DNA from: Phycisphaerales bacterium
Lineage (GTDB): Bacteria; Planctomycetota; Phycisphaerae; Phycisphaerales; UBA1924
Direction of reading: 5' to 3'
Assembly: GCA_030680655.1 (NCBI GenBank)
Contig: JAUXUZ010000162.1
Span: forward strand, 1-13,465
Length of the DNA: 13,465 nucleotides
The notes below the pieces were generated by a model, which was not told the origin of the DNA, did not search any database, and was given only the letters and a program-made list of their open reading frames with translations. How positions within the stretch are numbered: position 1 is the first letter of the stretch; the number at the start of each line of letters is the position of its first letter. The position numbers were made by a program, and so were the translations under genes. Positions 7,020-13,465 of the stretch are shown in pieces.

Positions 7020-8404
7020 TCAAAGTCTTCCACATCGCGGTCCGCGAGTTTCTTGCCACGGTGCTGACCAAGGGCTTCCTCTTCGGCATCCTCTTTCCGC
7101 CAATCCTGATCGCGATCATGTCGATTCTCATGCCGCTGCTGATGAACAAAGCGGCGCCCAAGGTGAAGGGGCACGTCGCGATCATCGATGCGACCGGCGA
7201 GGTTGCGCCGCGCTTGGAGCGGGCGTTCACCGAGGACGCCATCCGCCAGCGCCGCGACAAGCGCCAGGGGGCGATGCTCGACGAGGCGGGCGTGCCGAAG
7301 CCTGTTCAGCAGGCGGCAAAGTCGGGGCAGGGTGAGCCCGCTCCAAGCCTGACGCTCAAGGTGCTTCCGATCGGCACAGACGTTGAAGTAGCGAAGGCGG
7401 CGATCCGCCAGGACGCCGCGGCCGGTGCCAGCGGCGGGAAAGAAGCCGACGAAGTGTCGGACCCGCGTCTTGCGCTGCTGGTTATCCCCCTCGACGCCGT
7501 CGCGCCGCAGGAGGGCAAGCGGTACGCCGGCTTCGACATGTTCGTCGCTCCGAAGCTCGACATCGAGGTCCGCGGCGACGTCGAAGCTCAGGTACGCGAA
7601 GCGATCGTCGATGCCCGCATCACCGCGGCGAACATGAACGTCGAGTCGGTCCGGGCGATCACCAGCCGCCCCGAGGCGTCCACCAAGGCCATCACCAGCA
7701 CCGGTGAGAAGAAGGGGAGCGAGATCGCGCAGCTGCTCATCCCCGGCGCGTTCATGCTGCTGCTGTGGATCAGCGTCTTCACGTGCGGCCAGTACCTCCT
7801 CTCCAGCACGATCGAGGAGAAGTCCAACCGCGTGATGGAGGTGCTCCTCTCGGCGGTTTCGCCCATCCAGTTGATGGCCGGGAAGATCCTCGGGCAGATG
7901 TGCGTCGGCATCGTGATGCTCACGCTGTACGGCAGCGCGGGCATCTTCGGCCTCGTCGCGGCGGCGATGCTCGACTTTGTCGATCTGTCGAACCTCGCCT
8001 ACCTGGCGATCTACTTCGTGATCGCGTTCTCGCTCATCGCGTGCCTGATGGCGGCGGTGGGCAGCGCCGTCAACGACATCCGCGAGGCGCAGTCGCTCCT
8101 TGGCCCCATCATGATCGTGCTGATCATCCCGATGATGCTCTGGATGCCGATCCTGCGCAACCCCAACAGCACCTTCGCGCAGGTTGCGTCGTTCGTCCCG
8201 CCGATCAGCCCCTTCGTCATGGTCCTGCGCGTCGCCGGCAGCGAGAAGATCCCCACGTGGCAGATCCCGGCGTCGATCGTCGTCGGGTTCATTTCCGTTG
8301 GCGTGTTCCTCTGGGCCGCGGCCAAGGTCTTCCGCATCGGCGTGCTGATGTACGGCAAGCCCCCCAACATCGCGACACTGATCAGGTGGGTGCGGATGGC
8401 GTAG
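7016..8404 (+). CDS. ABC-2 family permease (NatB-like)
   Basis: A 462-residue membrane subunit of the exporter. It has one membrane helix at about 20-43 (FLFGILFPPILIAIMSIL), then a large extracytoplasmic region (about 45-235), then a cluster of five or so helices. That cluster begins IPGAFMLLLWISVFTCGQYL and includes the ABC-2 hallmark TIEEKSNRVMEVLLSAVSPI near residue 266-285, which is the coupling region to the ATPase. This layout is that of the NatB/YhaP/ABC2_membrane_3 group. The outer domain contains a low-complexity Ala/Gly/Gln/Glu-rich stretch around residues 95-145. The GTG start overlaps the ATPase stop, so the two subunits should be made in a fixed ratio. A DUF4190 gene follows 30 bases later. 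Confidence 0.94.
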   Translation: MIKVFHIAVREFLATVLTKGFLFGILFPPILIAIMSILMPLLMNKAAPKVKGHVAIIDATGEVAPRLERAFTEDAIRQRRDKRQGAMLDEAGVPKPVQQAAKSGQGEPAPSLTLKVLPIGTDVEVAKAAIRQDAAAGASGGKEADEVSDPRLALLVIPLDAVAPQEGKRYAGFDMFVAPKLDIEVRGDVEAQVREAIVDARITAANMNVESVRAITSRPEASTKAITSTGEKKGSEIAQLLIPGAFMLLLWISVFTCGQYLLSSTIEEKSNRVMEVLLSAVSPIQLMAGKILGQMCVGIVMLTLYGSAGIFGLVAAAMLDFVDLSNLAYLAIYFVIAFSLIACLMAAVGSAVNDIREAQSLLGPIMIVLIIPMMLWMPILRNPNSTFAQVASFVPPISPFVMVLRVAGSEKIPTWQIPASIVVGFISVGVFLWAAAKVFRIGVLMYGKPPNIATLIRWVRMA

Positions 8405-8434
8405 TCCGACGCCCCGCGTTTGGAGATCCTGCCA

Positions 8435-8815
8435 ATGACCAGCCAAGACCAGAATCCGCCGCCTCTCCCCGGCCCCGTTCCCGTCGATGCACCGCCGATC
8501 GTGGGCGGCCCCCTCCCCCCGCCACAGAGCAACGCGGCCGTCGCGTCGATGGTGCTCGGCATCGTTTCGTGCGTCACGTTCTGCATGTGCTACGGGGTCG
8601 TGACCATCCCCTGCGGCATTCTCGCGATCGTCTTCGCCCGCCAGGCAGGGACCGATATCGCGGCCGGGCGAGCGGCCCCGGCGAGCGCCGGGATGGCCAG
8701 GGCGGGGCGTGTCTGCGGCATCGTCGGCCTGTGCATCACGGTGGTCTACCACATCATCCTGATCGGTTTCATGATCTTCGCGGTCGCGACCGATCTGGCA
8801 GCGAGCAACCGTTGA
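8435..8815 (+). CDS. DUF4190-type two-helix membrane protein in the ABC unit
   Basis: A 126-residue protein. The N-terminal 35 residues are Pro-rich and hydrophilic (PPPLPGPVPVDAPP, then PLPPPQSNAAVAS). A first hydrophobic hairpin VASMVLGIVSCVTFCMC...ILAIVFARQA follows. Next comes a cytosolic loop ending GMARAGRVCGIVG, the typical DUF4190 entry to the second helix, and a final helix reaching the C-terminus. No enzymatic role is known. The start is ATG at 8435 with TGGAGA 8 bases upstream; a TTG at 8420 is a weaker alternative that would include the ribosome site. It lies between the permease and the methyltransferase on the same strand, and its stop overlaps the next start as TTGA. It may assist or anchor the exporter, but that is inference from position. 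Confidence 0.87.
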   Translation: MTSQDQNPPPLPGPVPVDAPPIVGGPLPPPQSNAAVASMVLGIVSCVTFCMCYGVVTIPCGILAIVFARQAGTDIAAGRAAPASAGMARAGRVCGIVGLCITVVYHIILIGFMIFAVATDLAASNR

Positions 8816-9591
8816 GAAAGCGCCCCGCCAGTGCGATCAGCCGATACGACCTCTACCGCTGGTGCGTGCAGGATGCGCAGGCGATGTGCAGGTTCCTCCA
8901 CGCCGCCCACGGCAAGAAGCCGCTGTCGCTCAGAGAGGACTTCGCCGGCCCGGCGGGTCTCGCGGCCGAGTGGGCCGGCCAGTCGCCAGCGCACACGGCG
9001 CTGGCGGTTGACATCGACCGCGAGCCCCTGTCGCACGCGCCCGCGTCAGCGCGTCTCAAGAAGAAGGTGGCCGACGCCCTCCGCTGCCGCGACAGGGCCG
9101 ACATCATCGCCCTCTTCAACTTTGCCGCGGGTGAGATCCACGACCGTCGCAGGCTCGTCGCGTACTTCAAAGTGCTCCGCGCGTCGCTCAAGAAGGGGGG
9201 GATCGCGGCGCTGGACATCTACGGCGGCTCCAACGCCTTTGCGCCCGGCTCGCTGAGCACCTTCGCCCGCATTCCCGGCGGTCGGCAGCGTGTGCGCTAC
9301 ACCTGGCAGCAAGTCGCCGCCGATCCAGACACCGGCATGGTCGAGAACCACCTGCACTTCTCGATCGGCCGGCAGAAGTGGCCAAGCGCGTTCATCTACA
9401 AGTGGCGTTTGTGGTCAATCCCCGAGCTGCGCGATGCGCTGCTCGAGGCCGGCTTCAGCACGGTCGAAACCTACGACCGCCTCGGTGACGCCGTGGATCA
9501 GCACGGCAACCTGCGCATCCGGCCCGTCAGCCCTGAAAAAGGGCGTCCCCTCGACGATGACTTTGTCGTCTACCTCATCGCGCGGAAGTAG
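8812..9591 (+). CDS. Class I SAM-dependent methyltransferase
   Basis: A 259-residue soluble protein with a Rossmann-type methyltransferase core. The N-terminal SRYDLYRWCVQDA (10-22) and LREDFAGPAGLAAEW (40-54) match a bacterial methyltransferase group in which LREDFCGTA is motif I; here Cys-Gly-Thr is Ala-Gly-Pro. The acidic SAM-binding residue is in AVDID (D67). A LFNFAAGEI stretch and LKKGGIAALDIYGG follow as motifs IV-V. The C-terminal half, rich in aromatic and charged residues, should form the substrate lid; the substrate is unknown. The start is inferred: TTG at 8812 sits inside the DUF4190 stop (TTGA), parallel to other couplings here. The only other good in-frame start, GTG at 8866, would remove the conserved RYDLY segment. 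It is the last gene of the ABC unit and converges on elbB. Confidence 0.87.
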   Translation: MRKRPASAISRYDLYRWCVQDAQAMCRFLHAAHGKKPLSLREDFAGPAGLAAEWAGQSPAHTALAVDIDREPLSHAPASARLKKKVADALRCRDRADIIALFNFAAGEIHDRRRLVAYFKVLRASLKKGGIAALDIYGGSNAFAPGSLSTFARIPGGRQRVRYTWQQVAADPDTGMVENHLHFSIGRQKWPSAFIYKWRLWSIPELRDALLEAGFSTVETYDRLGDAVDQHGNLRIRPVSPEKGRPLDDDFVVYLIARK

Positions 9592-9665
9592 CGGCAGGGG
9601 AGTTGGCGAGCAGCGGCCCTCGGCCGCGCTCTTCGCTGATGTGTGCCGGTGCCCGTCGCCTACAC

Positions 9666-10352
9666 CTATGCGCACATCGCAACCGTCTCTTCAACCATCT
9701 TCCCGATGCCCTGATAGACCCGCCAAGGGTTCGCCTCGCCGTACATGTACGCCGGGCTCGTGGCGACCTTGTGCTCGGCGTCGACCACCGCCACTTCACA
9801 CGGCACCACCTTGTTCCGGCTCCCCCAGCCGGTGATCACGCCCGAGACGCCGGCGTCATCGCCGATGGTGACGGTCACGCCCCCCCTCTCGGCGTCACCC
9901 ATCAGCTTGGCCGCGATCACCGGCGCGATGCAGCAAAGGCCGATCGGCTTCCCGGCGGAGCGGAAGTGGCCAAACACCTGCTCGACGTCTGCATCCACAA
10001 CGGCCTCGGCACCGTCCTTCGCGAAGGTGATGAGGTTCTTCGCGGCCCCGAAACCGCCGGGAAACAACAGGCAGTCGTACCCCGCGCTGCCGAGCTTGCG
10101 GAGCTCACTGAGCGGCTTGATGTTGCCCCGGGCGATCCGCGCCGCCTCGACGAGGCAGTGGCGCGACTCGGCAGCGGGTTCGCCGGTGAGGTGGTTCACC
10201 ACGTCAGCCTGAGGTTTGTCGGGCGCGAAGCACTGGTACGAAACCTCCAGCCGCGCCAGGTGAATCAGGATGCTCGTCGCTTCGTGGATCTCCGAGCCGT
10301 CGCCGCGCCCGCACCCGCTGAGCACCACCGCCGCGTTGAGTGTTCGTCCCAT
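9666..10352 (-). CDS. elbB: Isoprenoid biosynthesis glyoxalase ElbB
   Basis: ElbB (YhbL) belongs to the DJ-1/PfpI superfamily and has glyoxalase-type activity in vitro. Its link to isoprenoid synthesis comes from E. coli genetics and is not a defined reaction. The 228-residue product starts with the family's AAVVLSGCGRGDGSEIHEA (7-25), followed by YQCFAPDK and VVNHLTGEPAAESR. The nucleophile elbow region is FPGGFGAAKN with the later GLCCIAPVIAAKL segment holding the candidate catalytic Cys. VTGWGSRN-like residues and a final SPAYMYGEANPWRVYQGIGKMVEE block match family members. Length (about 220) is normal. The ATG has CAGGAG 6 bases upstream. It lies just downstream of a strong terminator, so it probably has its own promoter. 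It converges with the methyltransferase gene, leaving a 74-base gap. Confidence 0.93.
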   Translation of the reverse strand: MGRTLNAAVVLSGCGRGDGSEIHEATSILIHLARLEVSYQCFAPDKPQADVVNHLTGEPAAESRHCLVEAARIARGNIKPLSELRKLGSAGYDCLLFPGGFGAAKNLITFAKDGAEAVVDADVEQVFGHFRSAGKPIGLCCIAPVIAAKLMGDAERGGVTVTIGDDAGVSGVITGWGSRNKVVPCEVAVVDAEHKVATSPAYMYGEANPWRVYQGIGKMVEETVAMCA

Positions 10353-10388
10353 GCCTTGCTCCTGAAGAGTCCAGATCGTACGGGCACG

Positions 10389-10416
10389 AAAAAACCGGCG
10401 GCCAGTCGGCCGCCGG
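10389..10416 (-). terminator. Intrinsic terminator after the cytochrome b562-like gene
   Basis: On the minus strand a perfect 9-bp stem CCGGCGGCC / GGCCGCCGG (10416-10395) with a 4-base loop is followed by six T (10394-10389). Flanking CACGAA and TTCGTG can extend the pairing outside the core. It begins about 25 bases past the stop at 10442 and separates that gene from elbB. Confidence 0.9.
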
Positions 10417-10441
10417 CTTCGTGAGATGATTGACGAAGTGC

Positions 10442-11074
10442 TCAGTTTGAGCCGCGCGGGGGCGGGTTGCCGCCAACGGGGGCGCGATCGAACGGGTTGC
10501 CGTTGTCGGGGGCGTGGTCCTTCACGCCGAACTCCTTGTGGGCGTGGTCACGCATGGCGATGATCTTGTCGTAAGCGGCCTTGGCCTCGGCGGTCTTGCC
10601 GTCGAGCGTCGCTACCTCGGCGTCGATCAGCCCCTTGAGGATGTCGATCAGGTGCTTGCGGTATGAGTTGAGGATCGTCGCCCGTGCCGCCTCATCCTTG
10701 GCGTCGTTCATCACCTCGGTCGGCTTCGCGTTCTTGGCGCTGGCACAGAACCGCTCGGCATCGCCCAGCAGGCGGAGGTTTTCTTCCTTCTTGGAGGCGT
10801 CAGCGATGGTGTCCTTGAGGGCATCGATTGCGCGCTGCATCCCCTTCATCGAGGCGTCCAGACCGGGAACTTGCCCGCCCTGACGACCGCCGGGTTGGCC
10901 GCGCCCACCGGGCTGGCCGGCACCACCAGGCACCCCCGGACCGCGTGCCGGCGGCTGACCGCCCGCGCCGCCTCCGGCGGGCGGTTGACCGCCGGGCTGG
11001 CCAAGACCCGCCGCCAGCATCACGCCGGCAACCACCAGACCGCTCAAAGCGGCCACGCTCAACTGCTTTTTCAT
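10442..11074 (-). CDS. Secreted cytochrome b562-like protein with Gly/Pro/Gln linker
   Basis: A 210-residue protein. Residues 1-24 form a signal peptide (MKKQ, then a hydrophobic Ala/Val/Leu/Gly run). Residues 25-71 are a low-complexity linker of Gly, Pro, Gln and Arg with repeated GQPGG/GQPP units. Residues about 73-185 are helical and charged, and align by eye with cytochrome b562: M79 in the MKGMQRAIDAL helix falls at the axial Met position. H179 in AMRDHAHKEFG falls at the axial His position of the last helix; the two are 100 residues apart (95 in E. coli). No CxxCH is present, so any haem would be b-type. A Pro/Asn-rich tail ends the protein. The ATG has GGAG 7 bases upstream; a longer frame to 11239 is not supported. 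It should act in the periplasm as an electron carrier or haem protein, which is inferred. Confidence 0.72.
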   Translation of the reverse strand: MKKQLSVAALSGLVVAGVMLAAGLGQPGGQPPAGGGAGGQPPARGPGVPGGAGQPGGRGQPGGRQGGQVPGLDASMKGMQRAIDALKDTIADASKKEENLRLLGDAERFCASAKNAKPTEVMNDAKDEAARATILNSYRKHLIDILKGLIDAEVATLDGKTAEAKAAYDKIIAMRDHAHKEFGVKDHAPDNGNPFDRAPVGGNPPPRGSN

Positions 11075-11116
11075 CAAGGGCTCCAGGTTCAGAAAATGGA
11101 CGATCGGGCGAACCTC

Positions 11117-11122
11117 ATCATA
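11117..11122 (-). promoter_or_regulatory. Candidate -10 element for the cytochrome b562-like gene
   Basis: TATGAT on the minus strand matches 5 of 6 positions of the -10 consensus and would start transcription near 11110, giving a leader of about 36 bases. No convincing -35 hexamer lies 16-18 bases upstream, so support is weak. Confidence 0.3.
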
Positions 11123-11222
11123 GAGAACGGCGGGTGTACCTGGATGTTGCACCGGCTCGCCCGGCAGGGGACAAACGCCCGTGCGAAGCCACCCGCCCAC
11201 CGGCGTCCCCTTAGGATCGCCC

Positions 11223-11900
11223 ATGGCCTCACTCGACAAAGCCCTCCTGCCCGGTGAAGAGGTCCTCTACCGGGCCAGGCTTTCATCCCTGCCGCTCTAC
11301 ATTGACGGTGGCGTCCTGCTCGCGGGGCTGGTCATGATCGTGGCCGGGCTGATGCTCCTGGGCCTGCCGGTGGCAGGCTTCAGCCTCATCGGGTTGGGGG
11401 GCGTCGTGCTGCTGTTCGGCTGCGGGCGTCTGGCACGCACCATGGTGCAGCGCGGCACCACCGACATGCTCGTCACCAACCGGCGCGTGCTGAGCCGCGT
11501 GGGCGTGCTGCGAAAAGAGTCCGAGGAGATGTTCCTCGGCAAGATCGAGTCGGTCGAGATCCGCCAGACCCTGCTCGCCCGCGCGATGAACTACGGCTCG
11601 ATCGAGGTGAACGGGAGCGGGGAAGGGGAGCTTGTCTTCACGAACATCGCCGCGCCGAAGGAGTTCCGCGACGCGTGCATGAACGCGGTTGACCTTCAGG
11701 GCTCAAACCGCGGCGCCGCCCCGGCCACTCCTGCTGCGGGCGAGTCCGCGGCCGTTTACTTCGAGGTTGAGGTGCTCGACGAAGCCGGCAGCACCGCACG
11801 GTGGATCGAGGTACGGGCCCAGTCAGCCGAGAGTGCCAGATCACTCGCCGCAGCCGCGGGCGTAAAAGCCGGCCAGGCACGCCTGAAACGGATCGGTTGA
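11223..11900 (+). CDS. Bacterial PH-domain (bPH_2) membrane protein with extra C-terminal domain
   Basis: A 225-residue protein. The N-terminal LLPGEEVLYRARLS (8-21) is the usual entry of bacterial PH proteins. Two membrane helices follow at about 29-47 and 53-68. Then comes the bPH_2 core: TTDMLVTNRRVLSRVGVLRKES (79-100), EMFLGKIESVEI, and the LARAMNYGSIEVNGSGEGELVF strand pair. Its last helix is EFRDACMNAVD (about 145-155). An Ala-rich linker then leads to a C-terminal region of about 55 residues (FEVEVLDEAGSTARWIEVRA, then SAESARSLAAAAGVKAGQ) that is not part of the PH fold. The function of such proteins is unknown. The ATG at 11223 has AGGA 7 bases upstream. It is divergent from the cytochrome gene across 148 bases and convergent with the DUF4259 gene (15-base gap). 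Confidence 0.86.
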   Translation: MASLDKALLPGEEVLYRARLSSLPLYIDGGVLLAGLVMIVAGLMLLGLPVAGFSLIGLGGVVLLFGCGRLARTMVQRGTTDMLVTNRRVLSRVGVLRKESEEMFLGKIESVEIRQTLLARAMNYGSIEVNGSGEGELVFTNIAAPKEFRDACMNAVDLQGSNRGAAPATPAAGESAAVYFEVEVLDEAGSTARWIEVRAQSAESARSLAAAAGVKAGQARLKRIG

Positions 11901-11915
11901 CAGATGCCGCGACGC

Positions 11916-12374
11916 TTACGAGCCAAGCCGCGTACGCAGGTCACTCACCCCTGCCCGCCACACATCGGCGTCCGCAGACTCAGCCCAGAGTTCGGTCAGT
12001 TCCGACTCCCCCGCGAGTGAGCGATCGATCGCCTCCACGGCGAGGGCGCGCACCTCGGGTTGGTTGAGGATCTTCGCGCCCGGCCCCTTGGCCCACGCGG
12101 CGAGTTCCTTCAGAGACTGCTCTTCACCACCCGCCAGCCCGGCTCCCGGCTTCCCGCCGGCCGCCGCGACCGCCTCCGCCGCCGCCAGCGCGCACTCGCC
12201 CGCGTCGATATCGAGGTACCCCTTGTGCTCGACCACCACGGCGAGCGCGCCGATGACGAACGCGATCCGACCCGGCTCGTCGGCCGTTCCCTCCCCTTCG
12301 ATGGCCTCTTCCCACCCGGCAAGCCAGTCCATCGCCTCGTCGTTCTCAAAGATCCCGGTGCCCCATGCGCCCAT
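11916..12374 (-). CDS. DUF4259 domain protein
   Basis: A 152-residue, acidic, apparently cytosolic protein. It starts with the DUF4259 hallmark MGAWGTGIFENDEAMDWLAG (1-20). The rest is helical and rich in Ala, Glu and Asp, with a GYLDIDAGECALAAAEAVAA stretch (about 52-71) and a C-terminal LWAESADADVWRAGVSDL segment, both typical of the family. No catalytic motif is visible and no function is established for DUF4259. The ATG at 12374 has GAGGAG 7 bases upstream. It lies downstream of pckA but behind that gene's terminator, so it is probably expressed separately. The stop is TAA. Confidence 0.9.
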   Translation of the reverse strand: MGAWGTGIFENDEAMDWLAGWEEAIEGEGTADEPGRIAFVIGALAVVVEHKGYLDIDAGECALAAAEAVAAAGGKPGAGLAGGEEQSLKELAAWAKGPGAKILNQPEVRALAVEAIDRSLAGESELTELWAESADADVWRAGVSDLRTRLGS

Positions 12375-12435
12375 GACAGAACTCCTCTTTGTACGGCCGC
12401 CGCTCCATCACTGCACGAGGCTACGCCGCGCGGCC

Positions 12436-12465
12436 AAAGAAAACACCCCGGCCAGAGCCGGGGTG
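12436..12465 (-). terminator. Intrinsic terminator after pckA
   Basis: A perfect 9-bp stem CACCCCGGC / GCCGGGGTG (12465-12444 on the minus strand) with a 4-base loop is followed by TTTTCTTT (12443-12436). It starts 26 bases past the pckA stop. Confidence 0.88.
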
Positions 12466-12491
12466 CGTGTAGCAACATCAGCCCCCGGCCG

Positions 12492-13465
12492 TCAGATGCG
12501 GGGCCCGGCCGCCCGCACGGCCTCGGGCATATCAAACTTCTTGTCGTTGTCGCGGAACTTGGCGGCCAGTTCTTTCGCCTTGGCGTCGTAGGCGGCGCCG
12601 TCCTTCCACGTGTTGCGCGGGTTGAGCAGCTCGCTCGGTACGCCCTCGACCTTGTCAGGGAGGTTGAGCCCGAAGATCGGGTCGGGGGTGAACTTGGCGT
12701 TCTTGAGCGTGCCGTTGAGGATCGCCGTGACGAACGCGCGCGTGTACTTCAGGCTGAAGCGGCTTCCGGTGCCGTACGGGCCGCCCGTCCAGCCGGTGTT
12801 GAGCAGCCAGACATCGGCGTTGTGCTTGGCGACCTTGGAGGCGAGCATCTCGGCGTAGACCTTGGCCGGGCGCGGCAGGAACGGGCCGCCGAAGCAGGCC
12901 GAGAAGTTCGGCTGCGGCTCCGTCACGCCCAGCTCGGTGCCCGCGAGCTTGCTGGTGTACCCGTTGATGAAGTAGTACATCGCCTGCTCGCGGCTGAGCT
13001 TGCTCACCGGCGGCATGACGCCGTACGCATCGGCGGTGAGGAAGACGACGTTCTTGGGGTGCCCGCCGACGGACGGGATGATCGCGTCGGGGATGTAGTC
13101 GATCGGGTAAGTCGCCCGGGTGTTTTCTGTATACTTGGTGCTGTCGTAGTTCGGCTGACGCGTCGCCGGGTCGATCTCCAGGTTCTCCAGCACGCTGCCG
13201 AACTTGACGGCGTTCCAGATCTGCGGCTCCCCCTCTTTGGAGAGCTTGATGCACTTGGCGTAGCAGCCGCCCTCAAAGTTGAAGACACCGTTGTCGCTCC
13301 AGCCGTGCTCGTCGTCGCCGATGAGCGCCCGGTCCGGGTCCGCCGAGAGTGTCGTCTTGCCGGTGCCCGAGAGCCCGAAGAAGAGCGCGACGTTGGCCGG
13401 GTCCTTCTTGTCGACGTTCGCCGAGCAGTGCATCGGAAAGACGCCCACCTCGGGCATGTCGAAGT
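12492..13465 (-). CDS. pckA: Phosphoenolpyruvate carboxykinase (ATP), 5' end cut by window edge
   Basis: ATP-dependent PEP carboxykinase interconverts oxaloacetate plus ATP with PEP, CO2 and ADP at the start of gluconeogenesis. The visible 324 codons cover the C-terminal part. They show the MHCSANV block, the P-loop GLSGTGKTT (bases 13350-13376), the metal and nucleotide segment LIGDDEHGW, VFNFEGGCYAK, the SYPI-like TYPIDYI, FLTADAYGVMPPVSKL and the FSACFGGPF stretch, with NTGWTGG near the adenine site. From the P-loop to the stop there are about 293 residues, the same as in E. coli PckA, so the end is intact and roughly 220 N-terminal residues lie outside. The presence of the LIGDDEHGW-type sequence and overall similarity mark the ATP class, not the GTP class. 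The frame is open through the right edge, so an internal Met is not the start. A terminator follows the stop. Confidence 0.97.
   Translation of the reverse strand, partial: FDMPEVGVFPMHCSANVDKKDPANVALFFGLSGTGKTTLSADPDRALIGDDEHGWSDNGVFNFEGGCYAKCIKLSKEGEPQIWNAVKFGSVLENLEIDPATRQPNYDSTKYTENTRATYPIDYIPDAIIPSVGGHPKNVVFLTADAYGVMPPVSKLSREQAMYYFINGYTSKLAGTELGVTEPQPNFSACFGGPFLPRPAKVYAEMLASKVAKHNADVWLLNTGWTGGPYGTGSRFSLKYTRAFVTAILNGTLKNAKFTPDPIFGLNLPDKVEGVPSELLNPRNTWKDGAAYDAKAKELAAKFRDNDKKFDMPEAVRAAGPRI

Noticed and set aside
6764..8752. 662-residue minus-strand open frame opposite the ABC unit
   Set aside because: Composition is dominated by Arg, His, Asp and Gly, as expected from the complement of a high-GC gene. 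It overlaps well supported plus-strand genes and has no recognisable motif.
9613..9627. GCGGCC-CTC-GGCCGC hairpin between the methyltransferase and elbB as a bidirectional terminator
   Set aside because: The stem is only 6 bp with a 3-base loop and there is no T run on either side, so it is not reliable as a terminator.
1..13465. CRISPR arrays, insertion sequences, prophage or integrase genes, rRNA or tRNA genes
   Set aside because: I saw no regularly spaced repeats, transposase or integrase motifs, terminal inverted repeats or structured RNA genes on either strand.

Overview
This is a high-GC bacterial chromosomal segment with 14 protein-coding genes, two of them cut by the window edges. 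It holds housekeeping enzymes (AroD, RF1, ATP-type PEP carboxykinase, ElbB) beside many small membrane proteins of DUF4190, DUF4870, GYF-like and bacterial-PH type. There are frequent GTG/TTG starts and tight gene overlaps. This mix suggests a Planctomycetota-type organism, perhaps near Phycisphaerae. That placement is inference from gene content and composition; no rRNA is present to fix it. I see no mobile element, CRISPR array, tRNA or phage gene.

Layout. From 1 to 4331 everything is on the minus strand and reads right to left: DUF4870 protein, GYF/DUF4190-like protein, DUF418 protein, HI0933-type flavoprotein, then aroD (runs off the left edge). The first two junctions of this run and the DUF418/flavoprotein junction are so tight that it looks like one transcription unit. 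Next, still on the minus strand, come a lone DUF4190 protein (4437-4745) and the release factor gene prfA (4811-5917). Divergent from prfA, on the plus strand, 6042-9591 forms a second tight unit: ABC-2 exporter ATPase, its permease, a DUF4190 protein and a SAM methyltransferase. ElbB (minus) converges on it. Upstream of elbB lies a strong terminator for a secreted cytochrome b562-like gene (10442-11074, minus). That gene is divergent from a bacterial PH-domain membrane protein (11223-11900, plus). A DUF4259 gene (minus) and the C-terminal 60% of pckA (minus, with a clear terminator) close the window.

How the genes fit together. AroD (shikimate pathway), PckA (gluconeogenesis) and PrfA (translation termination) are core functions without an obvious mutual link. 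The ATPase and permease clearly work together as an exporter. Two-helix DUF4190-type proteins sit beside both units and beside prfA, so a shared membrane role is possible but unproven. Four neighbouring pairs overlap by exactly four bases (GTGA or TTGA), with the downstream start inside the upstream stop. I do not see a defence or other accessory system. The most unusual items are a G8 tract that is both ribosome binding site and potential frameshift site between two membrane-protein genes, a nine-proline homopolymeric tract, an RF1 with a divergent end, and a b562-type cytochrome with a long Gly/Pro/Gln linker. No intergenic gap exceeds about 150 bases.
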